Of a DNA stretch of 64,000 nt, positions 45,343 to 56,485 are shown in pieces; position 1 is the stretch's first letter; each line of letters starts with the position of its first letter. Origin of the DNA: Dimargaris cristalligena (taxonomy: Eukaryota; Kickxellomycota; Dimargaritomycetes; Dimargaritales; Dimargaritaceae); assembly GCA_027576995.1 (NCBI GenBank), contig JANBQC010000049.1, positions 1-64,000 on the forward strand, read 5' to 3'. The notes under the pieces are model-generated. The model did not search any database, was not told the origin of the DNA, and was given only the letters and a program-made list of their open reading frames with translations. The translations under genes and the position numbers were made by a program.

Positions 45343-45581
45343 TAATGCCGGGCATACATGAGTAAATACGGTTCAGGAACGATTAGTGAAAACACCAAGA
45401 CAATAACCTATTAAAATATCTATATATAAATTTGATACTATTAGGTGCACGCCAAACCAACACACTAGGAAAATATAGTGTTTGCATGGAATGGGTAAAT
45501 GAATGGGCAGTGTCCGAGTCAGAAGGAATGTTTGCATAATGCACGGATGTATACTAATCGCGAGACAAAAGCGATGTCAGT

Positions 45582-46595
45582 GTGTCAGGACTATTTAAAG
45601 TCAAGGTTCAGGTTACATTGGCCGATGGTAGTAGAAGTGGGTTGCCCACGGGGTTTGTCATTCCCGGTTCGCTGTCGATGCTTCCTATTTATATAGTCGC
45701 AACTTATTTGACTTCTACGACACTCCGTGTTTATCCGCCACATCTATTACATTTTCTATCAGGTGTTACCTTTGGACCATTACTTCGATCTGTACATAAT
45801 CGAATGGGCAGTTCAAGTAAGCTATGCGCACCTAGCTTATTTCAAACATGGTACTATCATGAAGTCAACTCATTAACCTGTGCCGGGGTCCAATTATATT
45901 TGGCTGGTTGTCTGGATTTTCATTTTCAGTCCTCTCCTTGAGTCTTGTTCGAGTTGTCTGAATCAAAAGCTCTTCATTGTGCTATTTGATATTCAGGCCA
46001 AATCCATAACTATGCCGGCCATCCCAATGTAGCGTAACAAATAATACTTTATCCACTATAAATCATTATTACCCAAGTCGAAGTAATTTACAATATCCAT
46101 ATATATTCCAAATATCATTCGAAATACTTCAGTCCTTCCAGTTCACCATCCTTTTTTTTTCATAAACAAGTGGTGAAGCTTGCCACATAATTATTATCTA
46201 CGGGACTTAGGAACAAATTGCCCGGCAATCTAACTATTTTTAGTATATTACATTATACTTGTATCCAGTTTACCAGCGTCCATTTGCTTTATATCACTTA
46301 TATTCGTTCCAGGTGCTATCAAGAAGAACAATATGGCGTGGAAGTCATCAGTTATCGAGTGCCGCCGATAGAAAACTCATTGCTGAGTTTAAACCGACGA
46401 GCAGCTTCGTTCATAGTTAAATTCTCCACAAACCACCGAATCGAAAAAGTATTTAAACCCCACGTTTTATCCGGTTTAAAAAAGAATCAGGCCACCTGTC
46501 ACCTATCATCTATACCGACCGTTTCTATCCACCAAATTTGTATTATCAGTTTATCATTACCGTTCAGTAAAAGTCGATGCATAGATATTCCGTAA
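45582..46595 (+). CDS. Possible intron-containing gene, 3' end defined
   Basis: The last exon appears to be 46313-46595. It follows a TTCCAG acceptor and reads 93 residues (CYQEEQYGVEVISYRVPP, later NHRIEKVFKPHVLSG) to a TAA. The sequence is beta-rich and protein-like. An upstream open frame 45582-45941 (VKVQVTLADGSRSGLPTGF) may be an earlier exon, with a GTAAGC donor near 45814. How the parts join is not clear and no family is recognised. Third positions are AT-rich, unlike the conserved genes. Confidence 0.28.
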
Positions 46596-47119
46596 TTATC
46601 ACTCATTATTTAGCTCATCAATCATTGATTGCTTTGTTATTATTTAGTTTCTATACCTTAAAATTAATACCCCATAGCGCCCCATAGAGTTTGAACTACC
46701 CTCGATTATGGCGCCTAGTTGGCAGCCCACACTGACAAAATCCGACGCTACGAAGAGTTCAGTTATACAGTCGAACCCTCCAGTGGGTAATCCGGCTATC
46801 GCGTCACATATTACAATCACTACTGCTAACACCAGATCACCACGTTCCGCTGCTATGTAAGTAAAATTCGAATGACTTTAGTAAGTATAGTTTATTCGAT
46901 GAGGGGCAAGAACAATATAAGCTATTTGCAAATTACAATAATGTGAGTCGACTGTATTGGCCAACGGAAAGGTAGGCGGGGCTGGATAAGTGTCGTATGC
47001 GATGTCGAGACCGTTTGAGAATATCTTGTGGAAGATGGGGAATATGGCAATGGTTCTGGTCAAATTTAAATATAGCCAGTGGGTGTAAGCGGGCTTAGAT
47101 GCGCAGTCAAATGAAGGGA

Positions 47120-47600
47120 GCTCCCAGAAGGTAGTCCTGGCCAGAGACCACGCTCCAAGAATATCCTGTTCAGATGAGCAACATTTTAAAAGCAAAATAA
47201 TTCGGCGAAAAAAATGTAAGTGGAAACCTGGTCAAAAGAAAGGAGAACCCTCAGAAGGCAGCCTTGGCCAGAGACCACGCTCCAAGAATATCCAGTTCAG
47301 ATGAACGACATTTAAATAACTAAAGAGTTTGGAGGGAAAAAGAGGATTAGAAAACCAATGTAAGCGGAAATCTGGTAAAAAATAGAGAAACTCTCAGAAG
47401 GCAGTCTTGGCCAGAGACTACCTCCGGAAGCACCAACTTCAGACGGTTTGCTATAAAAGAAAATGGATTTTGGAAGAAACATAAAGTGCGAAGCGGGTTT
47501 ATAATATAGCCCAGTCAAACAGAGAGGTACTTCTAGAAGGCGGTCTTGGCCAGAGGCCACCCCCCGAAAGTATCCAGTTCTGCCGACGAGCATAAGGCGT
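47120..47600 (-). repeat. Four-copy imperfect tandem repeat, 127-143 bp period
   Basis: The core CTCAGAAGGCAGTCTTGGCC, then AGAGACC (+ strand), recurs with CCAGAG at 47141, 47268, 47411 and 47550. On the minus strand each unit can encode a similar short segment: NWILSGGGLWPRPPSR in the first, SGGSLWPRLPSES, NWIFLERGLWPRLPSE and NRIFLERGLWPGLPSG in the others. Intron-like flanks (TTTGACCAG, GTTTCT/GTACCT) sit between the units. It looks like a tandemly duplicated exon at the 3' part of the membrane-protein gene. Confidence 0.7.
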
Positions 47601-48807
47601 GATACGAAATAGGATCCGAGACTCACGATTACATATGTAAGTAAAATCAACGTCGCGATGGCGACCCCGCAGTTATGGAGAGTATACTCATCGTCCGAGG
47701 GCGCGGTGGCCTTATATTTTGTACACCCGCCACCATTAACAACCGGGATAACCGGAGGGGGCGGCAACCCACGAGTGGTTCCGACGGCCAAGTTATAGAG
47801 CGGACCGGTAGATACAGGTTTCTTTTCTGACAATGGTAGTCCCTGGCGTGACTTTAAACCGGATCCGCGAGTGGAAGTGGGTTGGTTTTTAACGGAATTC
47901 CCAACAGCCCGGGTTGGCTGAGGGACCGATGCCTTGGTTGCACTGTCTCGTCTTCCATTATTTGCCGGAGTTTCTTGTCCGGCAGTGCGACCTTTCGCAG
48001 ACGGACTGGCCCGGATTGGATGAGGGGCGATGGGATTCTTCGCTCGGCTATTCTTATCCGCGGTTGAAGAGGCCGCCTGTTTGGAGCGACGAGGACTGCT
48101 CGGCGGACTGGAAGGTACATCAGCCTGGGTTGGACGGAGGACGGAGGGATTCTTCGCTCGGCTATTCTTATCCGCGGTTGAAGAGGCCACCTGTTTGGAG
48201 CGACGAGGACTGCTCGGCGGACTGGAAGGTACATCAGCCCGGGTTGGACGGGGGGCGGGGGGATTCTTCACCCGGCTATTCTTATCCACGGCGGAGGGTG
48301 CCACTTTTTTGGGATGACGGGGACTGCTTGGTGGGCTGGGCGGTACAACAGCCCTAGTTGAACGGGGGACGGGGGGATTCCTCACTCGTCCATCCCTATC
48401 CACGGCGGAGTGGGCCGCCTGTTTGGAATGGCGGGGGCTGCTCGACGGGCTGGGTGGTACAACAGCCTGGATTTGACGGGGAACCGGAAGGGACTGAAAG
48501 GCCAAGGCTTCCCAGGTGGTGGACTCGAAGGTATTATCGACCTGGTTGATATAGATAAATAGCCAGGCAAGAATTAGATAGGCCAGGCATACAAAAGGCC
48601 ACAGCTAGATATATAAATGAAGATATAAAATACAGTTAAAAATGATGTTAGTAACATTTATATAAGAGAATTACCAAAAAATAGTAAATATCGTGATAGT
48701 CAAATACGAGGAATAGTTAACATTAATAGTATACTTACACCAGTGTATGGGAAATGACCACAGCCGGCCATTTTAATTAAGAGCGGCGGAGTTGTAATAA
48801 CCAGCAT
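47312..48807 (-). CDS. Repeat-rich membrane protein, exon structure partly resolved
   Basis: Exon 1 from an ATG at 48807 (or 48771) to 48739 ends ACTGGT at a GTAAGT donor. Exon 2 runs 48604-47627, phase 0. A 47 bp intron (47626-47580, GTGAGT...GGCAG) then gives exon 3 from 47579. The protein has a membrane helix (LWPFVCLAYLILAWLFIYI), then ~150 residues of four 38-residue repeats rich in SPPSSPRRSK and NSRAKNP, a basic linker with the PLYNLAVGTTRGLPPPP segment, and a second helix (GVAIATLILLTYVI). Exon 3 belongs to the four-fold repeat, and later exons may extend to about 46640 (TTGGFDCITELFVASDF). Without splicing of the 47 bp intron the frame runs to a stop at 47312. The SP-rich repeats suit proline-directed kinases. 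No family is recognised. Confidence 0.45.
48002..48457 (-). repeat. Coding minisatellite, four 114 bp units
   Basis: Four 38-residue units in the membrane protein. The two middle units are nearly identical at the DNA level (for example GGATTCTTCGCTCGGC at 48033 and again at 48147, exactly 114 bp apart). The outer units have diverged. High identity of the inner pair indicates recent expansion or conversion, so copy number may vary between strains. Confidence 0.9.
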
Positions 48808-49565
48808 TATAATTGAAAGAACGGTACTTGTGAGAATAATGATATACGATAGGTAAGCCAAAATATTACTATTTATATGTTTTTATTATCTATTACTTTA
48901 GCTGGTCAGTCTCCTCTAGCCCTTGGATCTATTTTAGAAGCCCACTATTTCACACCGGGAACTAGTTTTCCTAGCACCAAGCCTCGGCAAACCTGTTGCC
49001 AAATTCGCAAACCCCTGAGGCCACTGGACTGCCCCAATTTGGATTAATTATCTACCTTCATAATGGCATCCCCCATCAACAATGATATCTAAATCAACTC
49101 CGATATGCTTTGTTAGAGCAAAGTACAAGTATTATTATCTGCGTGGCTACGGCAATAGTTCAATGCTACATGTGCACAGCTACCAGCCATGCACCCACGG
49201 TCACTTTGCAGTGGAAGGAAAGCCCCCTACTCCACAGTCGAATACTGCCGGCATAGCCAGGGGGCTCTGCGGAAGGCCTTCCAATTCCAATTGCGACCAC
49301 TCCTGTAGTGGGTCACATACAAAGTATGGGCATTCACCTTTTCTAAAGGTAGCCAGTTGGTACAGCATCGCCCAATTTGAACCAAACCCCCTGGCATTAC
49401 CCATCCCTCTTAGCCAAGGAGTAGATGTGATTGGGCAGTTAGTCGCCAATTTAAATATATAATAATGTATTTATATTTCGATGTAGTTCGACAGGTTTTT
49501 AGGGGGTAATGAATCCACTTGGAAGCAAAAAAAATAGATAAAAAGGGAGGGAGGGGGGTAATTGC
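48808..49565. other. AT-rich intergenic DNA
   Basis: The first ~90 bp are open in frame with exon 1 of the membrane protein (ILAYLSYIIILTSTVLSII) and could be coding if an upstream exon exists. Nothing else is recognised. Confidence 0.35.
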
Positions 49566-49713
49566 ATATGGAAGAGATATCGTCCGGCCGTATAACGAAA
49601 AATCCGATTGCCGAGCCAGGATTAACCTGGTTAAAACTAGGTATCCTGTCCATGTTTCCGTCTATGTTTTATTCGATATCTAAATACAGCGGATTTGATA
49701 GCTTGGCCTATAT
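49566..49713 (-). mobile_element. MITE-like element, copy 5, diverged but full length
   Basis: It matches the family reverse complement along its length: GCCGTATAACGAAAAATCCG on the left, ATTAACCTGGTTAAAA in the centre, and AAATACAGCGGATTTGA...CCTATAT on the right. Many substitutions make it the oldest full-length copy. It lies 190 bp downstream of the ROT2 stop codon. Confidence 0.5.
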
Positions 49714-49904
49714 GTATTTCACAAGCCCAGTTTTGGCGAGAATCTCCATTTGCTTACTATGCCCAACCGATAAACTGATTAAATAATGCCAAATAAAATC
49801 GTAAATGAGACAGGCGGGCTCGTATTTAAAGCCTTGGGTGGAGAAGGTGTATACATATATTCTTGTTACAACCTATACACAGCCCACCCACTATTGTCGC
49901 CAAT

Positions 49905-52900
49905 TTACAATTTGGCTGGCTGAAGAAACTGCAGTTCCAACTCCCAGTCCGCTGCGACAGTACAGGCCGGGTCCACGACTTCACAAATGAATTGACCACC
50001 CTGACCCTGGCATCCGAAGTCCGGCTTGCGTGTTGGTGCTGCTGCCGCGGTGTTGCCTTTCTCGACCGGGGTCGTATCGTGGAGGACAATCAAATGAGGA
50101 ATGGCGGATAGACCCATGATAACGATGCGTTCTATACGGACCTGGCCCAAGATCTGGTAAGCTTCGGTTTGTTCGGCCGAGATTTGTAGAGCGGCATCCG
50201 TAGGGGGTTGGGGGTCTAACGAAGCGTAGTAGGGGGGAACGATGGATGATGATGATTCGGTCGCCGCGGAGGGGGCAGCCAGGCGAGTAGCCCGGAGTCG
50301 GTGATCACGGCTATACTGGTAAGTCTGGTGAACCTGGTGGCCAAAGGTGAAGGCGTAGGTCTCTTCGTCGTCCAGATACACTTCACCACGGGCCTCACTG
50401 GACCGATCCAAAGCCACTAGCAGCGTTAAGGGGTCATAGCGCATAAGGGTAGATGACCGACGGTGACGCATGCGTTGGGGAATGATATTGCCACCCCGAA
50501 TGAACGCCGGAATGGTATGGAGGGGAGCGGCTACCGTAACCTGAGGTCCCTTCCCTCCTTCCGTATGTATGGGCTCGTGGGTAAAGTAGTTGAACCAGCT
50601 GGCTTCAGGGGGTAAATAAACGGTGGTGGTGGTTTGGCCGGCTTCCACGATGGGTTTATAAAGGATGGCCGAGCCGAGCATCGCCTGGTCGTCCATCGCC
50701 AAAACGGCGGGGTCAAGGGGGAATTCGTAGAACATGGGGCGCATCACCGGGGAGTTGCGGATGTAGGCCCCGTGGAAGAGTGTGTAAATGTACGGCAGCA
50801 GGTAGTAGCGCGTACGGATAGCCGCTCGGATGTGACTTAGGTAAGGTTCGCCCATAAGCCAGGGTTCGCGCCGGCGGGTGTCAATGTGGGCGTGGGCCCG
50901 GAAAAAGGGTTGGAAGGTTCCGGCCTGGTACCAACGGGTGAGCAGTTCGGCGTCGGGGTTGCCAAAGAAGCCGCCCACGTCGGCTCCGATAAAGTGGAGA
51001 CCGGCTAGGGTGTTACTTAGAATCATGGGGATACTGGCGGCCAGGTGATCCCAGCTGGCCTTGTTATCACCCGTCCAGACGGCACTGACCCGCTGGGTTC
51101 CAGCGAAGTACGCCCGGCTTAGCACGAAGGGACGACGCTGGTAGTGGTTGATGGGCAGTTGCGTGAGGCTGGGCTGGTCCTGCGGCACCTGCCGGTAGCG
51201 GACACCTTCATTCGTGGCGTTATGGAACATCAGCCCAAAGACGTTGTGTACCTCGCGGTGCTCCACATGACCGTGGTGGATGGCGTCTTTTTCCAGGGTA
51301 ATTTCGGGACCGTTGAACACTGAGGGCTCGTTCATGTCATTCCAAATAAAGAGGTCGGGGGTGGACCCCTTGTAGTGGTCGAACCGGAACAGGTCGGCCC
51401 ACCAAGCAGCGGCCTGGGGGTTATGGTAGTCGACCCACTGGGAATTGCCAGGCCAGCACCAGCCCTGGAAGTCGGTGGTGCCGTCGGGTTTCTTGATGAA
51501 ATAACCGTAGGACGCGCCCTGCTGCGAAACCGAGTAGGACGCGTCATTTTTGATATGGGGGTCCACGATGGTTACTAGCTTGCGCTTTTTAGCGGCCAGG
51601 GCGGTTTGCATGGCCACTGGGTCGGCAAAGTGGTTGGGGTCCCAGGTGAAGTAGCGCTTGTCGTCGGTGTGTTCGATATCCAGCCAAATCACGTCGTAGG
51701 GAATATCGTGTTCATCAAAGTGAGCGTCAACATCGAGGACATCGGCCTGGCTGTTGTAGTTCCAACGGCACTGGTGGTAGGCCAGGGAAAACGTGGGGGG
51801 AAGGGCGGTGGTACCGGTCAGACCCCCGTACTGGGTTAGCACGTCAGCGGGGTGGCCACCGCCGGGGAGGACAAAAATATCAAGGTGCCCCGATTCGCTC
51901 ATCCAATGGGTGCTGGTGGTAACGGCGGTCAATTCGGCCTTCGAATCGTGGTGACCTAAGGCCATGAGCTGTGAAAGCCGGGCCTTCAAGGATGGGGACA
52001 AGGAGGAGACCCGGTACTTCTCAATATCGACCCAGGTCTCGGCCGAATTAAGCCAGAATACGCCCACGGAGGTTCCGGGCCGGTGGGCGGTCATGAACGG
52101 GATCGACCCATAGAGGGCCATGGGGCTATCCATAATGTACTCAAACACGTCAAGATTGTAGAGGCGGTAGGGTTCGCTGTAGGGGGCCTCCGGGCCCCGG
52201 GTGGTCTTGAGGCTCAGACCGGTGGCGTGTTCGGGGATACCGTAAACGTGGGCGAAACCGGGGAAACTGATATCCACGCCGATTGAAGCGGGGCCGTGGG
52301 GTTTAGCATCCGTCCAGGACCGGAAAGTTTCCCGCCAGCGGCCGTCTTCATCGGCGAGGGGTTGGGCGACGCGGAAGCGGCCCTGTTCAGCAGTGTCAGG
52401 GTTACGTAGGGTTTTTAGGAGGGATTCGTCAGTCTCGGGGGTACGGTAATGTTCATAATTGAGGAAACCATCGCGATTAATGGCCAGGAGAACTTCGTCG
52501 GTCCAGGACTGGCCATCCGGGCCCGGGGCGGAATCGACGTGGTAATGGCGTTGGATAAAGGTAATGGCCAGTGGGCTGCTTTGGATACGGGCCAACACCG
52601 CACTGCCGGGGGTCTGGCCTCCGGCGGGGCGCTGGGCATAGGTAATTTCCAAAACTTCGCCGGTTGCCCGGTCCTCTGCGCCCGTGGATTCCGCACTACG
52701 GCGGACCAGTTGCGCGTTTTTATCGCGGGGCCGGTATTGTTCGGACACCAGAACAAAGTGGTCCAGTCCGTCGTAGCGGGGGCGCAGGGCCTTGTCTTTG
52801 GGTTCCACGAGCTGCACCCGAGCGACGCCTGACGTGAGACACTCCACCGTAAGCCGGAGTGGAGTACCGAAAAGTTCGTTGGTAACGTCAGCCTCGAATA

Positions 52901-53180
52901 GACCCTCGGTAAGATGGGCCGAGTCGGGTTGGAGGGAGTAGGCGGAGAGATGGTTGCCCGTAGCAACGGTCTCCGGTGTAGCGGCGGGGGATGGTACGGC
53001 CCAGTCCGGCATGGCGGAACCGGCGGAGGGTCTGACCCCGCTACGGACTAGGTCAGCGAAGCCACGGTTGCGGCGGCAAAAGGATGCCTGGTGGCACAGT
53101 TTAAAGTCCTCCTGTTTGACAGCCTCAATGTAGGCGGGAAGGGCCAGGAGGCAGCCCAACATCGAGTATTTGAACAACAT
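49905..53180 (-). CDS. ROT2: Glucosidase II alpha subunit (GH31)
   Basis: 1,091 residues, single exon, ATG at 53180. The protein has a signal peptide (~1-20) followed by FKLCHQASFCRRNRG, the start typical of ER glucosidase II alpha. It trims the two inner alpha-1,3-glucoses from N-glycans in the calnexin cycle and works with a separate beta subunit that supplies ER retention; no HDEL is present, as expected. GH31 landmarks: VIWLDIEHTDDKRYFTWD (about 495-512), the nucleophile D615 in IWNDMNEPSVF, the acid/base D705 in WTGDNKASW, and HIDTRRREPW further on. A mid-protein DGLDHFVLVSEQYRPRDKN loop region is usual. It is somewhat longer than yeast ROT2. It shares a ~790 bp divergent promoter region with the gene at 53974. 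Confidence 0.95.
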   Translation of the reverse strand: MLFKYSMLGCLLALPAYIEAVKQEDFKLCHQASFCRRNRGFADLVRSGVRPSAGSAMPDWAVPSPAATPETVATGNHLSAYSLQPDSAHLTEGLFEADVTNELFGTPLRLTVECLTSGVARVQLVEPKDKALRPRYDGLDHFVLVSEQYRPRDKNAQLVRRSAESTGAEDRATGEVLEITYAQRPAGGQTPGSAVLARIQSSPLAITFIQRHYHVDSAPGPDGQSWTDEVLLAINRDGFLNYEHYRTPETDESLLKTLRNPDTAEQGRFRVAQPLADEDGRWRETFRSWTDAKPHGPASIGVDISFPGFAHVYGIPEHATGLSLKTTRGPEAPYSEPYRLYNLDVFEYIMDSPMALYGSIPFMTAHRPGTSVGVFWLNSAETWVDIEKYRVSSLSPSLKARLSQLMALGHHDSKAELTAVTTSTHWMSESGHLDIFVLPGGGHPADVLTQYGGLTGTTALPPTFSLAYHQCRWNYNSQADVLDVDAHFDEHDIPYDVIWLDIEHTDDKRYFTWDPNHFADPVAMQTALAAKKRKLVTIVDPHIKNDASYSVSQQGASYGYFIKKPDGTTDFQGWCWPGNSQWVDYHNPQAAAWWADLFRFDHYKGSTPDLFIWNDMNEPSVFNGPEITLEKDAIHHGHVEHREVHNVFGLMFHNATNEGVRYRQVPQDQPSLTQLPINHYQRRPFVLSRAYFAGTQRVSAVWTGDNKASWDHLAASIPMILSNTLAGLHFIGADVGGFFGNPDAELLTRWYQAGTFQPFFRAHAHIDTRRREPWLMGEPYLSHIRAAIRTRYYLLPYIYTLFHGAYIRNSPVMRPMFYEFPLDPAVLAMDDQAMLGSAILYKPIVEAGQTTTTVYLPPEASWFNYFTHEPIHTEGGKGPQVTVAAPLHTIPAFIRGGNIIPQRMRHRRSSTLMRYDPLTLLVALDRSSEARGEVYLDDEETYAFTFGHQVHQTYQYSRDHRLRATRLAAPSAATESSSSIVPPYYASLDPQPPTDAALQISAEQTEAYQILGQVRIERIVIMGLSAIPHLIVLHDTTPVEKGNTAAAAPTRKPDFGCQGQGGQFICEVVDPACTVAADWELELQFLQPAKL

Positions 53181-53973
53181 GACTAGACAATAAGTAAGAA
53201 GTGGTTAGGTTATAGCAGGCTTGTAGTTAGAATGGCACAGAAGAGCGCAATGGTGGATATGGGATGAGGGCGATGGAGGGCAATAAGCGCGCAAGGAGAG
53301 AGCACTCGGGCTATTCTATCTGGTTATGGTGACTGTGTGGGGACGACCCTTCCTGTCAGCATCGAACTGAGTAAGGCAGGAGAGGGGCCACTGTCCATTC
53401 CTTATGATAAAGCTCCGCAGAGTGAGCTGGATAATGGATTACCAAAGGTTTAATTATTAGCCCCCTAGTCCACCATCTTTCTAGATAACTCGTATATGGC
53501 ACGTGACTCTATATTAGCTTCCAGTTCCACCGCGTCTGAACATTCTTCCCCTTTGGACAACAAAAAGACCAGCGTCGCCAGAAAATCGCATTAAAGGGGC
53601 TCGTCAAGACTGTTCGGGGCGGAGCGGGCAACGCGTATTGCAGTCCCGTCGCCTGTGGACTACGAAATGTCAACCTGGGCTCTTGGGCAACTCCGCTATT
53701 TTGTTTATCCTTGTTTTCTTACTGTATTATTTCACTCCTTCTCCGTCTTTCGCTGCGCCATTGGGTCGTTTTTGTGCCCGTCCTCCTCGCAGGCATCGTG
53801 CTGTTGTCGTTTCATGGGCCAGACTCTCATCCATTACCCAAAAGAGAGAAAAAAAACACGCACACACACACATTAAACCCAAACCGCAGCTGCGCACGAA
53901 CCCATTGGCAAACTAGGCCGCGTAATTTCCCTTTCGGCACCGGCCTCTTCGGCCCACCCCCATTCCCTAAGCC
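53181..53973. promoter_or_regulatory. Divergent promoter region, ROT2 and coiled-coil gene
   Basis: This region separates two divergently transcribed genes. The right third (53640-53970) is C/T-rich on the + strand, as in other leaders of this window, so it is probably the leader of the + strand gene. A (CA)n run lies at about 53860-53871. I found no convincing TATA box for ROT2. Confidence 0.4.
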
Positions 53974-56432
53974 ATGAATGAACCCAAGCAAACTCGAACC
54001 GCCAAAAAGCGACAACGACTTAGGGGTGCTGCGTAAGTCTCATTCACTAGTCCATCCATTCGAGCTACCAGCACCGACACCGACACCGACATGGTCCTCT
54101 ACCCAATCTTCCATCGAAGGCGGGCTTACCCATTTGGGTGTTCACTACTAACCACTATGTTCTATTTACCATTTTGTATTGCCTATATGCGTGCATTGTT
54201 GACTATTCGGCAACTAGGGAACATCGGCCCGCCAATCGACTATTTACTATTGACCGGGGCGATGCCACGCCCCTCCCCAGTTCCGGCCCCTCGGGCCAAA
54301 ATGGGACTAGCGACTCACCCCCTTTTATACTCACCATGACGGAAACTCCGGCCCCCGCTCCGCGAGGACGGCCCCCCACTTCGACATCTAGACTTATGCG
54401 CAAAACGCTCCATCGTCGCCCTACGATCGCTAAGCCCGAGCCCGAGCCGGTGCCGCAGTCCGAGCTTGAAACCGAGCCTGAGCCGGAGCCTAAACCCAAG
54501 GCCAAGTCCAAACCCATGCCCGGACCCACGCCACGGTCCAAGCCCAGTACCACAAAGGGCATCCAAGTGGTCATTGAAAGTCCGTCTAACTATAGTACGA
54601 GCATAGGTGATATCAGTGAAATGGAAATCATACCCTTTACCCCCGGTCCTAGGTCAACCTCCTCCACTGGGGACACCAGTCCACCCGAGTCGTCTGCGGC
54701 CTCATCCACCTCAACCCGAAAACGACTTACCCGCCTTCAACGGCGGTCCGATTTTTCGCCGAGCGAATCCCGTTCACCGCCACCGCCTCCAACTCCCCCG
54801 CCGCCACTTTCACCGTTGGAAATGGAGTCATTGATCGTAACCCCTTGGCTAAAATCGCCTACCCAGCCCTCTCCACACCGGTCGCCGTTGCCACCACCAT
54901 CACGACCATCCCTCGCTCAATCGGCCCGACGTGGTCGGGGCCTACGGGCTTCATCCAGTGGCCGGTCTGCCGTTACCCCTCCCACTGCTAGCCCCGCCTC
55001 CTCCACCACCTCTGCCCGAACGCCCACGACCCGATCCAAATCATCCGCCGTCCCAGGCCATGCTCTTATGGCAAGGTGGGGAAAGACGACAAATCAGATG
55101 GTCTTGTCTCCACCGCAAAACACCCATTTGTCCCCACCGATAAAAACAAGTGCCAGTATGGTTTCCGATCACGATTCACCCTCGGATACAGAACATACTA
55201 GCTCAGTTATCAAGCACGTGTCCCCTCGGACCCAGACGACCACCCGGCGAACCAAAACGTCCACCTCCCGACGGACTACCGCCGCCAGCCCTACGGCAAT
55301 GACTACGAGTACACTGTCCTCGTCGAAGGGTCTTCCAACTGGGACTACTACACATGATGAAAAGCCCTCCCGTGCGAACGGTCTGGGTAAGGCAGCGGAA
55401 AAGACCGGGGACGAGAGTGATGAGGTGAAGGAAGATGGCCCGGCAGTTGGACCTCGAAGAACGGAACCCCGAATTACATTTCAGTGCCATAAGTTGATGC
55501 AGAGGCGCCCAGACGCCCCGGGAGTTGGCATGGATACCGCCCGCGATGGCGACGACATGGATGACGATGACGACGACGGGCGGGAAAAAGAGCCACCGAC
55601 CCCCAATGAACAGCTCACTAATTTATCCCGTATGATGGCGGCCATTAAACCCCAGATGAACGAGTTTGACGTAATTGGGGATGCCATTATGAAGGAGATT
55701 TCCGAAGTCATTGACCAATATATTGACCACCTCGAAGCGTCCCTCGAAGCCCACGGAAATGGTACGTCCGAGCGTGGCCCCGATGCCCCTCTACCGGCGA
55801 ACCTCCGCTCTCTCCAACGCCGGGTCAAAGCCCAGATCCACGCCATCAACGAAATGTGGCGCGATTTGGAAGGGTCCCTTATGGAAGCTTCCGATGTGGT
55901 GGATGGGTACTTCGCCGTCCGCCAGGCTTTTCGATTAGCCCGCCGGAGTAAAATGGAAACCCGTCTGGCCCTTTTGGCCCGCGCCGATTATCTCCAGGAT
56001 CTGACCACCGAGCGATTCCGGCAGCTGGCGCACCGGAGGGCCGAACTGGAAGATCGGGCCCGGAACCAGGATAAGCAACGGTGGGTCACCCGGTGGCAGT
56101 CCCTTCGCCACCGCGTTCGGCAGCATCAGCCTCCGGAACGGAACCGGCCGTCAGTCTTGGTAACACCCCCCTCCTTTACTAATACAATCGCTCTGCTCCA
56201 GCGTACCCATCGCTTACTGGGTACACCAGGCTCCACTCCGGGGTCGGTTCCCGCCGCCACCACCACCACTACCGCCGCCCATGAGTCCAGTAGCCACCGG
56301 GGGACGGGGGTTGTCCCCCAAACCAAGCCCGCCGTTCCATCCCCTCGATTCATCCTGCGAGATCTTCAACGCTACCTTTATAGCTGCTCCAAAACCCTGT
56401 CGGCATTGGATAATCCCCCATCCTTAGAGTGA
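53974..56432 (+). CDS. Unknown disordered and coiled-coil protein, two exons
   Basis: Exon 1 53974-54032 (MNEPKQTRTAKKRQRLRGA), a GTAAGT donor, intron 54033-54217 (185 bp, AACTAG acceptor) and exon 2 54218-56432 give 757 residues in one frame. The ATG at 54336 in exon 2 is an alternative start. The N-terminus is basic and could be a nuclear signal. Residues ~85-450 are disordered, with an EP-rich segment (EPEPVPQSELETEPEPEPKP), many SP/TP and basic-Ser sites, and an acidic run (DDMDDDDDDG). The conserved-looking part is ~490-660: helices with coiled-coil character (MMAAIKPQMNEFDVIGDAI; IHAINEMWRDLEGSLMEA; RFRQLAHRRAELEDRA). A scaffold or chromosome-associated role would fit, but that is inference. 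No family is recognised. Confidence 0.75.
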
Positions 56433-56479
56433 ATTGTAGATTAGATGTAATTTTTTTTGTTGTTTCTGTCCACTCTGAA

Positions 56480-56485
56480 AATAAA
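56480..56485 (+). terminator. Poly(A) signal of the coiled-coil gene
   Basis: AATAAA lies 48 bp after the stop, preceded by a T-rich run. The remaining 265 bp to the convergent ALDH7 stop show nothing else. Confidence 0.5.
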
